A stretch of DNA of 10,404 bases. It comes from Clostridium sp. UBA6758. Lineage in GTDB: Bacteria; Bacillota; Clostridia; Clostridiales; Clostridiaceae. The notes under the pieces were generated by a model. The model saw nothing but the letters and a program-made list of their open reading frames with translations, had not been told where the DNA came from and searched no databases. Below, in pieces: positions 1 through 6,172 of the stretch. The position numbers were made by a program, and so were the translations under genes. The stretch is from positions 1 to 10,404 of the forward strand of contig DKGY01000020.1 of the NCBI GenBank assembly GCA_002453475.1, written 5' to 3'. Position 1 is the stretch's first letter; each line of letters starts with the position of its first letter.

Positions 1-104
1 TCTACATTAACTGATTCTTTTGAAGTGAGATATCCCATATAAATGATAAATAATACTCCTATTACCGTAACTAATCGAATATGTTTTTTAAAAAATTGTT
101 TCAA
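1..104 (-). CDS. Second copy of the membrane-anchored protein, 5' end only (cut by window edge)
   Basis: This is the start of a paralogue of the gene at 224-748. A TTG start (104-102) is preceded by an AGGGGGT ribosome binding site and opens a frame of 34 codons beginning MKQFFKKHIRLVTV, almost identical to MKQFLKKHIRLVTV of the neighbour. The first roughly 80 bases of the window match 649-728 with no visible difference, so the copy is recent or under gene conversion. The visible part covers only the basic N-terminus and the single membrane segment. Whether the rest is intact cannot be seen. Function is unknown. Confidence 0.75.
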   Translation of the reverse strand, partial: MKQFFKKHIRLVTVIGVLFIIYMGYLTSKESVNV

Positions 105-138
105 CCTTAATTTACCCCCTAGAATATTATCATTATCT

Positions 139-213
139 TTAATTAGAATCCAATTCGTTTTCTGTAATCAGTTTAAATAATTCTACTGACACACGTTCAC
201 TAACCTTAACAAA
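139..213 (-). pseudogene. Remnant of the 3' end of a second lipoprotein gene
   Basis: Read on the minus strand, this encodes FVKVSERVSVELFKLITENE followed by LDSN and a stop, against FVKISERVSVELFKLITGKE and LDSN at the end of the intact lipoprotein gene (842-1267). Only the last 24 codons remain. Homology stops at 213, where the 3' end of the membrane-protein gene (224-748) begins. The remnant is therefore the trace of a tandem duplication whose lipoprotein gene was largely deleted. The gap from its stop to the next start is 35 bp, against 93 bp in the intact copy; the missing bases include the extended -10 sequence noted at 795-803. Confidence 0.8.
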
Positions 214-223
214 TAAACATAAT

Positions 224-748
224 TTATTCCAAAACAAACCTGCTTTTTCCTTCTTCCTTTAACCACTTCTTAGCTTGTTTTCTTATATTCCCACTCAATC
301 CAGCAGAATACTTAGTATCATATAAGGCTTTTTTTGCATATTTAGTTGGGAATATTTCCATTACAGATTCTTCATAATTAATCCCATACTCAGCCTCTTT
401 ATATTCAACAACACTATACTTGCCATCATTCTTCTTTAAAGTCATGAATACTGGATGTGAATATTGCCCTCTTGCATAAAACTTTTTATTACCAAGTGAG
501 TATCCTCTGCATAATGAATACATATAGACATTAATTACATTATCTTTTTCTTCAATACCATAAATCTTATGTGCTTCAAATTGCTTATAGCCAGCATCAA
601 AGTTACCAAGACTATAATTTGATATTGCTTTATCTAGTTCTTCATCTACATTAACTGATTCTTTTGAAGTGAGATATCCCATATAAATGATAAATAATAC
701 TCCTATTACCGTAACTAATCGAATATGCTTTTTTAAAAATTGTTTCAA
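224..748 (-). CDS. Uncharacterised membrane-anchored or exported protein
   Basis: This 174-residue protein has a basic N-terminus (MKQFLKKHIR), one hydrophobic segment at about residues 9-27, then a hydrophilic domain presumably outside the membrane. There is no lipobox, and the segment is followed directly by a charged region, so an uncleaved anchor is likely. The start is TTG at 748-746, supported by AGGAGGT nine bases upstream. The C-terminal half is rich in aromatic and charged residues (YGIEEKDNVINVYMYSL, IFPTKYAKKALYDTKYSAG) without a catalytic motif I recognise. It lies 93 bp downstream of the lipoprotein gene on the same strand, and the pair has been duplicated together, which suggests they act together. 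It may be transcribed with the lipoprotein gene or from its own promoter (795-803). I do not recognise a named family. Confidence 0.8.
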   Translation of the reverse strand: MKQFLKKHIRLVTVIGVLFIIYMGYLTSKESVNVDEELDKAISNYSLGNFDAGYKQFEAHKIYGIEEKDNVINVYMYSLCRGYSLGNKKFYARGQYSHPVFMTLKKNDGKYSVVEYKEAEYGINYEESVMEIFPTKYAKKALYDTKYSAGLSGNIRKQAKKWLKEEGKSRFVLE

Positions 749-794
749 CCTTAATTTACCTCCTAAAATATTTTATACGCATACTTTATGTTAA

Positions 795-803
795 ATTATA
801 CCA
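795..803 (-). promoter_or_regulatory. Candidate extended -10 promoter for the membrane-protein gene
   Basis: On the minus strand the sequence reads TGGTATAAT, an exact TGnTATAAT extended -10, about 45 bp ahead of the TTG start at 748. No good -35 box lies at the usual distance, as is usual for extended -10 promoters. The site falls in the part of the intergenic region that is missing from the duplicated copy (105-138), so the two copies may be expressed differently. Confidence 0.45.
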
Positions 804-841
804 TATAATATGTGTTAAAATATTGAACATTATCATTATCT

Positions 842-1267
842 TTAATTAGAATCCAATTCTTTTCCTGTAATCAGTTTAAACAATTCTACTGATACGCGTT
901 CACTAATCTTAACAAACTTAGCCTCACTATCAATCACAAGCTCTACTTTACCTTTATCAGGACTTATCCACAATTCATAAACTATCTCATTTGTTTTCCC
1001 ATTAGCATCTTCAAAATAAAACTTATAGTGAGGAGGACATACCATGCTAACTGCTCCATCCTTCCAATTAATGTTATCTAGAATATCGTTTACCTTTTTT
1101 ACTTCTTCGCTATCAGTGATGTCATTGTAGTGTTCATATTTATCTTCTTCGCCAACTCGCTTTTCAACGCCAATTATATTTCCTTTATTTTCAATACCAC
1201 TTGAACAACCTACTACCATAAGCAAAAATACTGAAATAAAAATAATTAATATTTTGGTGAATTTCAA
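842..1267 (-). CDS. Small lipoprotein, possibly YhfM-like
   Basis: This 141-residue protein begins with a typical lipoprotein signal: MKFTKILIIF, a hydrophobic core, then VVGC, a lipobox with the lipidated Cys at about residue 21. The mature protein is small and acidic, containing ITDSEEVKKVNDILDNINW and a C-terminal stretch on handling of a DSEAKFVKIS segment. The general plan (lipobox, short DI-like start, helix, beta strands) recalls B. subtilis YhfM-type lipoproteins, but this is a weak impression. The TTG start at 1267 is backed by AAGGTGG seven bases upstream. It should be anchored to the outer face of the membrane. It is upstream of the membrane-anchored gene at 224-748, and both belong to a duplicated module. 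The substrate or partner is unknown. Confidence 0.8.
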   Translation of the reverse strand: MKFTKILIIFISVFLLMVVGCSSGIENKGNIIGVEKRVGEEDKYEHYNDITDSEEVKKVNDILDNINWKDGAVSMVCPPHYKFYFEDANGKTNEIVYELWISPDKGKVELVIDSEAKFVKISERVSVELFKLITGKELDSN

Positions 1268-1379
1268 GATTATCCCACCTTTACAATTTATAATTTATAC
1301 GATAAAACATTAAAGTTAGTTCACATTATCTTTATCCGTGATTCTTATTTAGGCACTATTAAAATAATTCACCCCTAAT

Positions 1380-1408
1380 AATCAAATTTAAAATGTAATA
1401 GTTTGATT
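1380..1408. repeat. Weak inverted repeat between metallopeptidase and lipoprotein genes
   Basis: AATCAAA (1380-1386) and TTTGATT (1402-1408) can pair across a 15-base loop just after the stop of the gene at 1414-2469. There is no T-tract on the minus-strand side, so it is at best a poor terminator. No convincing promoter for the lipoprotein gene was found between here and 1267, although AT-rich -10-like sequence is present. Confidence 0.25.
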
Positions 1409-1413
1409 GTATA

Positions 1414-2469
1414 TCACTTAACTGTTTCCCAAGCTGATTCCCATAAAGTAATCAGTTCCTGTGATAACTGAATCTTATTTAACTCGACCGCAGCTTTATT
1501 ATAATAAGTTAGGAAATATTTTAGATTAATAATACATTGAAGGACTTTTTCTTTTCCGAAAACTCTATCTATTGTTCTTATCATTTCTTCTCCAATTAAT
1601 TTATCTAATGAAGGCTTTATCCCTTGCATGAATGTATATGTATGAACTTTTTTTCTTAAGGTATCCAACTCCCCTACTTCCTCAAATAACTGTCTCAAAA
1701 ATAAATCTAACTCTACTATTCTATCTACTACTTTTAATTTTTCTTGACTATGGACCGATGTCATTTTCTCATACTGCTCTTTACCAATTATTTTGCTTCC
1801 AATGATTTTCATTACTTCTTTGTCTACTTGATTATCAAAAAAATATACTGCACTACCTTCATCCAATATGGAGCCAACTAATTTAATTGCTAAACTAATA
1901 GAATCATTTTTATTAATTAATTCCATTCTTTTTTTATCCTTAACTCTCCAATACCTAGACCCTATATGGTGAAATTCATGCGCCATGCCATAAATTCCAA
2001 AGGAATAAAAATAATTAGGGTATAACATAGTTATACATTGAGTATAGTTATTCATGCCAATAATAGTTCCTCCATTGAAGCCATCAACTATGAAATGTAA
2101 GTTTAATTCCATATCCGTATCCTCAGGAAGATACAATGAAACAAGTTTCTCAATCTTAGAATAGTTAATTTTTTGAGCATAATTTAAATTAATTTCTAAA
2201 GAACTTGTATTCTCAAGTATTAATTTAAATCTCTTATAAATACTTTCAAGTTTACCATTATATTCACTTCCATTAATAATGCTATACCAAACATGTAAAT
2301 ATTCTTGCTTAGGTATTAAAGACTCTAACGCATTTAGCCATATCTTGTATGCTTCGGTTGTTTCTAAAATATTATTAATATCTTCAACTTTAACTAATTC
2401 TCTATTTGATAATGAAGTAAAAATATTGGTCATTTTTTTTGCTCCATCATAATTTGCATTTATCTTCAT
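1414..2469 (-). CDS. Putative zinc metallopeptidase with HEFHH motif, family not identified
   Basis: The 351-residue product contains AHEFHHIG at residues 163-170, an HExxH zinc motif (H164, E165, H168). About 36 residues later LDEGSA (E204) would supply the third zinc ligand, the gluzincin arrangement also seen in DUF2268- and DUF5700-like predicted proteases. The region before the motif (FIVDGFNGGTIIG, residues 126-138) looks like the beta-strand edge that precedes the active-site helix in zincins. There is no signal peptide or membrane segment, so the protein is probably cytoplasmic. The ATG at 2469 follows AAAGGAG at a normal distance. It is the first gene of the minus-strand cluster and is separated by 146 bp from the lipoprotein gene. 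The zincin assignment is fairly sure; substrate and exact family are unknown. Confidence 0.8.
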   Translation of the reverse strand: MKINANYDGAKKMTNIFTSLSNRELVKVEDINNILETTEAYKIWLNALESLIPKQEYLHVWYSIINGSEYNGKLESIYKRFKLILENTSSLEINLNYAQKINYSKIEKLVSLYLPEDTDMELNLHFIVDGFNGGTIIGMNNYTQCITMLYPNYFYSFGIYGMAHEFHHIGSRYWRVKDKKRMELINKNDSISLAIKLVGSILDEGSAVYFFDNQVDKEVMKIIGSKIIGKEQYEKMTSVHSQEKLKVVDRIVELDLFLRQLFEEVGELDTLRKKVHTYTFMQGIKPSLDKLIGEEMIRTIDRVFGKEKVLQCIINLKYFLTYYNKAAVELNKIQLSQELITLWESAWETVK

Positions 2470-2526
2470 TTTGCCACTCCTTTTACCTACGTATTAAAAT
2501 ACAATTGATTATCAAATTATAAATTA

Positions 2527-2555
2527 ATTATATACCAATAAAAGTTAATTTAAAA
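2527..2555 (-). promoter_or_regulatory. Weak candidate promoter for the metallopeptidase gene
   Basis: On the minus strand there is a perfect TATAAT (2532-2527), 57 bp ahead of the ATG at 2469, with TTTTAA about 17 bases upstream as a poor -35 box. The whole 2470-2765 interval, about 296 bp between divergent genes, is very AT-rich and otherwise holds no gene or strong hairpin that I can support. Confidence 0.3.
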
Positions 2556-2765
2556 TAATTTTACCATATTAGAAGTTCCCATTAATTGATCTTCATTCTC
2601 AAACTAGGAAAATCAAATTATAAATACCTAACCCAAATTATATTAATTCCTTCTTTAAACAAAATAGTTACAGATGAATTAGCGAATACATCTTTCTATT
2701 CAAACATTCATAATATTTCCTCCCCTAGCATAAACATTAAAAAGATAATTTGGGGGGTGATTATT

Positions 2766-3383
2766 TTGAAAAATTCCAAGATAAAAAAGTTTTTTTCCTT
2801 TTTTAAAAAGATTAAGATTATAATTTTTATAATAGCCATAATTGCTGCTTGTTTATTTATAAATTCTTTGACTACTAAAAATAATCTAGAGAAAAAGAGT
2901 GATTTTGTATCAGAAAAGCTTATATCTATATCCGAGCTGGCTACTTCTCGTTATGATTATTCTAATGTTATCTCTGTGAAGAATAGCTTAAGTTTTAAAG
3001 ATATTACCATTCCTTTTACTGAAAAATCCTTTGTGATTAAATATAATGGATACATTACTGCTGGGTTAGATTTAAGTGCTGCTACTTTCTCTATAGATAA
3101 AAATATACTTACCATAACCATTCCACCTTGTTCTATCCTTACTCATAATGTAAATGAAGATGAAGTCTTTATCTTTGATGAAAAGAACTCCATATTTAAT
3201 AAGCTAACTATGGATGATATGCTAAATGAAATTGTAGCAGAAAAGTCTAAGACTGAGGAAAGAGTAATAAAAGATGGCTTCCTTGATAAAGTTACTGTAG
3301 ATACTTTGCAGCTTCTTAAAGACATTTTCTTAAATTGTGGTTTTGATGAGGTAAAGGTTAAGGTTGCAGCACAAGGGATCTAA
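2766..3383 (+). CDS. DUF4230 domain protein, membrane-anchored
   Basis: The 205-residue product has a very basic N-terminus (MKNSKIKKFFSFFKKIK), one membrane segment at about 17-35 and a DUF4230 domain over most of the remainder. Features that fit the family are ISELATSRYDYSNVISV, IPFTEKSFVIKYNGYITAGL, the LTITIPPCSILTHNV strand and DEVFIFDEKNSIFN. DUF4230 proteins are widespread in Firmicutes and Bacteroidetes, and their function is not established. I chose the TTG at 2766 because GGGGGGTG lies eight bases upstream and the residues that follow give a clean membrane anchor. The frame is open back to 2586, but nothing there looks like a start. A strong terminator follows at 3417-3461, so the gene is probably monocistronic. 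Confidence 0.88.
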   Translation: MKNSKIKKFFSFFKKIKIIIFIIAIIAACLFINSLTTKNNLEKKSDFVSEKLISISELATSRYDYSNVISVKNSLSFKDITIPFTEKSFVIKYNGYITAGLDLSAATFSIDKNILTITIPPCSILTHNVNEDEVFIFDEKNSIFNKLTMDDMLNEIVAEKSKTEERVIKDGFLDKVTVDTLQLLKDIFLNCGFDEVKVKVAAQGI

Positions 3384-3416
3384 TAAATCATTATTTTGTT
3401 GTAGTAACATAATTTA

Positions 3417-3461
3417 TTAAAACACTTAAGAAATTTGTAATGAATTCCTTAAGTGTTTTAA
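3417..3461. terminator. Bidirectional-type hairpin terminator after the DUF4230 gene
   Basis: TTAAAACACTTAAG (3417-3430) pairs perfectly with CTTAAGTGTTTTAA (3448-3461), giving a 14-bp stem that can extend inward by AATT pairs. The T-rich end of the arm provides the U-tract. It lies 34 bp after the stop at 3383. Confidence 0.7.
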
Positions 3462-3476
3462 TCTATAATTATATTT

Positions 3477-3523
3477 AAGAAGTTAGTTATACTTAAATTT
3501 ATAATAAGTATATTAAGCTTCTT
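3477..3523. repeat. Two-part inverted repeat upstream of the transglycosylase gene
   Basis: AAGAAG (3477-3482) pairs with CTTCTT (3518-3523), and inside it TATACTT (3488-3494) pairs with AAGTATA (3506-3512). A TATAAT at 3500-3505 sits in the loop without a good -35 box. The symmetry around a possible -10 box could be an operator for the gene starting at 3559, or only AT-rich structure. Confidence 0.35.
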
Positions 3524-3558
3524 CCATTAATAAAGACAAATTTTAAGGAGGAACTCTT

Positions 3559-4149
3559 TTGAAAAAAACAAAATTTAGTGTTAAAAAACTTTTGTTTATT
3601 ATAATTCTTATAGCTTTTAGCACATTAATCATACATTCTTTTAACAATCCCCCCCATCAAGAACAAGAAACCTTTCAAATTAAATATAAAGATTCTATCA
3701 ATAAATACTGCAAAGAATATGGGGTAGATAAATATTTAGTATATGCAATGATAAAACAGGAAAGCAACTTTAATAATGAGGCTGTGTCTTCAGCTGAAGC
3801 AAGAGGTTTAATGCAGATGACAGAAGATACTTTTAACTGGCTAAAACCTCAGCTAGGAGAAAGCTCTACCTCCTTTGATGATTTATTTGATCCAGATACC
3901 AATATTAGATATGGTGTATTTTTTATTTCTGTTCTTCAGAAAAATTTTTCTGAGCAAAACACTGTAGTGGCAGCATATAATGCAGGAATGAATATTACCA
4001 CTAAATGGTTACAAGATAATAATTATTCTAATGATGGAGCCACATTGCATAACATACCATATAAAGAAACAGCAAATTATGTTGATGTAGTTGACTATAA
4101 TTATAAGAAATACTTAGAATTATATAAAAATGCGGGTACCAACGAATAA
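3559..4149 (+). CDS. Lytic transglycosylase, Slt/LT domain
   Basis: This 196-residue exported enzyme should cleave the MurNAc-GlcNAc bond of peptidoglycan to give 1,6-anhydro ends. After a basic start and a membrane anchor or signal (residues 10-27), the SLT domain runs from about residue 42 to the end. It carries the family signatures: YGVDKYLVYAMIKQESNF with catalytic E68, the ARGLMQMTEDT block at 81-91, FDPDTNIRYG, and VVAAYNAG near residues 136-143. The TTG start at 3559 follows AAGGAGGAA at the right spacing. Length is typical for small single-domain clostridial transglycosylases. No partner gene is close, so a role in general wall turnover, sporulation or envelope machinery remains open. 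Confidence 0.93.
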   Translation: MKKTKFSVKKLLFIIILIAFSTLIIHSFNNPPHQEQETFQIKYKDSINKYCKEYGVDKYLVYAMIKQESNFNNEAVSSAEARGLMQMTEDTFNWLKPQLGESSTSFDDLFDPDTNIRYGVFFISVLQKNFSEQNTVVAAYNAGMNITTKWLQDNNYSNDGATLHNIPYKETANYVDVVDYNYKKYLELYKNAGTNE

Positions 4150-4172
4150 ACATAATATTTGTGCCTGTACCC
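4134..4172. repeat. Short inverted repeat at the end of the transglycosylase gene
   Basis: GGGTAC (4134-4139, inside the last codons) and GTACCC (4167-4172) form a 6-bp inverted repeat spanning the stop codon. It borders the decayed coding remnant that follows and might mark a junction. Six bases alone could arise by chance. Confidence 0.25.
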
Positions 4173-4246
4173 TTTATGAAAAAACTGGTGGAATTGCTTC
4201 AGTTTCAGGAGATGACATTATATACACCTACAGATTATTAGAATAA
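4172..4246 (+). pseudogene. Possible decayed 3' end of an unknown gene
   Basis: Just after the transglycosylase, one frame reads LYEKTGGIASVSGDDIIYTY then RLLE and a stop (TAA 4244-4246). Composition and patterning look like the C-terminal beta strands of a real protein rather than random intergenic DNA. No start codon with a ribosome binding site precedes it in frame, so it would be a remnant left by deletion. The parent family is not identified. Confidence 0.3.
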
Positions 4247-4296
4247 GACGTATTTTAATAATACTACTGTGAAATTTTAAAATATAGATTTTATAT

Positions 4297-4343
4297 GAGA
4301 GTAGATAGATTTGTGTAAAAGCAAATTTGCCTACTCTCTTTTT
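4297..4343 (+). terminator. Rho-independent terminator
   Basis: GAGAGTAG (4297-4304) pairs with CTACTCTC (4331-4338). An inner ATTTG/CAAAT helix lies beyond a small internal loop, and TTTTTG follows. It closes transcription from the transglycosylase gene or from whatever gene gave rise to the remnant at 4172-4246. Confidence 0.8.
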
Positions 4344-4470
4344 GTATTATGAGTTGGGTAAATTTCCATTATTTAAGAATACTGTAAGAATTACTTAAGG
4401 GTTTCTTAAACAATTAAATGTAAACTATATTTAAGAAGATAAAATATATTTTTGAAAAGGGGTTTTTGTA

Positions 4471-5097
4471 GTGGGATTATTACTTTTAATAACAATAGGA
4501 ATTATATTATATAATATTTTCATAGTAAAATATTTAAGTAAAAATGAAATACAAGTTTCGAAGCTATTTATTGTAGGAATGTATATATTCACTTACTATT
4601 TATGGGCTATGCTTAACATTATAGGACCTGGAAATTTATTAGATATAGGTTCCCAAAAAAACATAACTATTAGTTTAATACCATTTAAATGGCAAATGGA
4701 AAATATGTTTGGATTAATTACAAATACAATTCTTTTTATTCCATTAGGTGTATTGTTGCCAAGTCTTTGGAAAAGGTATGAGAGTTTTTCCAAAACTGTA
4801 CTAATGGGCTTTGGATTATCATTAACAGTTGAACTCCTTCAATTATTGAATATAAGAGCTACTGATATTGATGATTTGATAATGAATACATTAGGAACTA
4901 TTATAGGTTATATAATTTATTCTTTATTATTTAAGAAATTTACTTCAAGATTTAAATTAAAGAATAATACTAGTGATAATTTACTAATTAAATATAATGT
5001 TGAAATTTTTATCAGTTCAATACTTTTATTAAATTTCTTTATAGTACCTTTTCTTGATAGAATACTAATTAGAATTATAATTGGACTTAGTTACTAA
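4471..5097 (+). CDS. VanZ-family membrane protein
   Basis: This 208-residue integral membrane protein has five or so hydrophobic segments. It carries the VanZ family signature in order: ISLIPFKWQMEN (about residues 68-79), NTILFIPLGVLLPSL (about 85-99), GFGLSLTVELLQLL, then RATDIDDLIMNTLGTIIGY (about 129-147), with the conserved TDIDDLIxNTLG block. VanZ proteins are linked to low-level teicoplanin resistance in the vanA cluster, but most chromosomal homologues have no known role. No vanA-type genes are nearby, so resistance should not be inferred. The GTG start at 4471 has AAAAGGGG eight bases upstream. After the VanZ core the protein adds two more hydrophobic stretches, a common variation. 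Confidence 0.9.
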   Translation: MGLLLLITIGIILYNIFIVKYLSKNEIQVSKLFIVGMYIFTYYLWAMLNIIGPGNLLDIGSQKNITISLIPFKWQMENMFGLITNTILFIPLGVLLPSLWKRYESFSKTVLMGFGLSLTVELLQLLNIRATDIDDLIMNTLGTIIGYIIYSLLFKKFTSRFKLKNNTSDNLLIKYNVEIFISSILLLNFFIVPFLDRILIRIIIGLSY

Positions 5098-5311
5098 TGT
5101 GTGGCTTTAGAAATGCCAGATGTGACGATAGTTTTATTATTATGTGTAGATAAAGCTAATTAGTTAGTGAAATATTATCCTTGAAAGTTCAATAATATGG
5201 TATTTGAAAATATGCTATTATATGTATATGACGATGGGGATTTAAGTCCCAATAATATTATATTGCAAATCAAAAATATTAAATAGTTATTGAAAAAAGG
5301 AGATTTAATTC

Positions 5312-5971
5312 ATGAATCTTTTAATTATTGGGGATATACACGGATGTTACTATACTTTTCGAAAATTATTAATAAAATATTTGGATGAGGAAAAGGATAT
5401 TTTGATTCAAGTTGGAGACATAATAGATAGAGGAAAGTATTCTCCTGAAACAGTGAGATATTGCAGAGAACTATCATTAAAATTTCCAAACAAAGTTGTG
5501 TTTCTTAAAGGTAACCATGAATATGAAATAACTGAGCATTATTATAATGGACCAAATGATAATTGGTTGAGACAATGTGGAAAAGAAACTTTAAGGCAAT
5601 ATGAAAATAACAAGTTTAGTATAGAAGAAGATATAAATTGGTTTTTAAAAATGCCTCTATATTGGAGCAATGAAAAAGTTTTTGTAAGTCACGCTGGTAT
5701 TGCAAAAGACTGTATAACCCCATTCAATGAAACAGATGAGCAAAGTGTAATTTGGAATAGAAGTGAGTTAAAAAATATCGGTAAATTACAAGTAATAGGA
5801 CATACTCCTTGTAAGGATAATGAACCTATTTACAATGAAGAAAGTAATAGTTGGAACATTGATACAGGTTCAGGATATGAAGGAAATTTGACGGGAATAA
5901 GATTAAGTATAGAAGGAACCTTGTTAGAAGTTATAAGCATAAAGACACTAAAAATGGATGAACCTATATAG
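5312..5971 (+). CDS. PPP-type metallophosphoesterase (serine/threonine phosphatase or Ap4A hydrolase-like)
   Basis: The 219-residue cytoplasmic enzyme shows all the PPP-family metal and catalytic motifs: GDIHG at 7-11, GDIIDRG at 35-41, GNHE at 67-70, SHAG with H127, and GHTP with H164, followed by DTGSGYEG. These place two metal ions for phosphomonoester or dinucleotide hydrolysis. Bacterial relatives include PrpA/PrpB-type protein phosphatases and symmetrical Ap4A hydrolases, and the substrate cannot be settled from sequence alone. The ATG at 5312 follows AAAAGGAG. It stands alone between the VanZ gene and the insertion sequence. The 214 bp before it (5098-5311) contain only weak hairpins and no clear promoter. 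Confidence 0.92.
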   Translation: MNLLIIGDIHGCYYTFRKLLIKYLDEEKDILIQVGDIIDRGKYSPETVRYCRELSLKFPNKVVFLKGNHEYEITEHYYNGPNDNWLRQCGKETLRQYENNKFSIEEDINWFLKMPLYWSNEKVFVSHAGIAKDCITPFNETDEQSVIWNRSELKNIGKLQVIGHTPCKDNEPIYNEESNSWNIDTGSGYEGNLTGIRLSIEGTLLEVISIKTLKMDEPI

Positions 5972-5998
5972 GTACTTCGTACTTTTCTTATGAAGTAC
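5972..5998. repeat. Hairpin immediately after the phosphatase stop
   Basis: GTACTTC (5972-5978) pairs with GAAGTAC (5992-5998) directly after the stop codon. No T-tract follows on the plus strand, so it may protect the mRNA end or be a weak terminator. Confidence 0.4.
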
Positions 5999-6113
5999 AA
6001 TAACTAAAAACAAAATAATTTCTTAAATATCGTATTATTCAGGATGATATTCACCCAATAGAGTAGACACTAAAGAAGTCTAACCCTAGGGTCTGTGAAA
6101 AAAAGTCTGTAAA

Positions 6114-6140
6114 TTACAAATGATAGCAGCTTTCTATGAT
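6114..6140 (+). promoter_or_regulatory. Candidate transposase promoter overlapping the upstream hairpin
   Basis: TTACAA (6114-6119) and TATGAT (6135-6140) could act as -35 and -10 boxes, but with a short 15-base spacer. Transcription would begin near 6147, inside the loop of the hairpin at 6127-6165. A transcript from this promoter would lack the left arm and avoid the terminator, unlike read-through RNA. Confidence 0.35.
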
Positions 6141-6172
6141 AAAATAAATATATCATAGAAAGCTGTATTTTT
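6127..6172 (+). terminator. 15-bp hairpin with T-tract ending at the transposase start codon
   Basis: CAGCTTTCTATGATA (6127-6141) and TATCATAGAAAGCTG (6151-6165) form a perfect 15-bp stem with a 9-base loop, followed by TATTTTT up to the ATG at 6173. It has the form of an intrinsic terminator placed to stop transcription entering the element from outside. Confidence 0.65.

Noticed and set aside
2586..2765. Upstream extension of the DUF4230 frame by 60 codons
   Set aside because: No ribosome binding site at 2586, AT-rich low-complexity translation, and a strong site in front of the TTG at 2766.
3143..3325. Minus-strand frame of 60 codons inside the DUF4230 gene
   Set aside because: Opposite a clearly supported gene, with Ser-rich shadow composition and no ribosome binding site.
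4596..4793. Minus-strand frame inside the VanZ gene
   Set aside because: Complement shadow of the conserved VanZ core.
5099..5161. Short GTG frame after the VanZ gene
   Set aside because: About 20 codons, no ribosome binding site, overlaps the VanZ gene end region.
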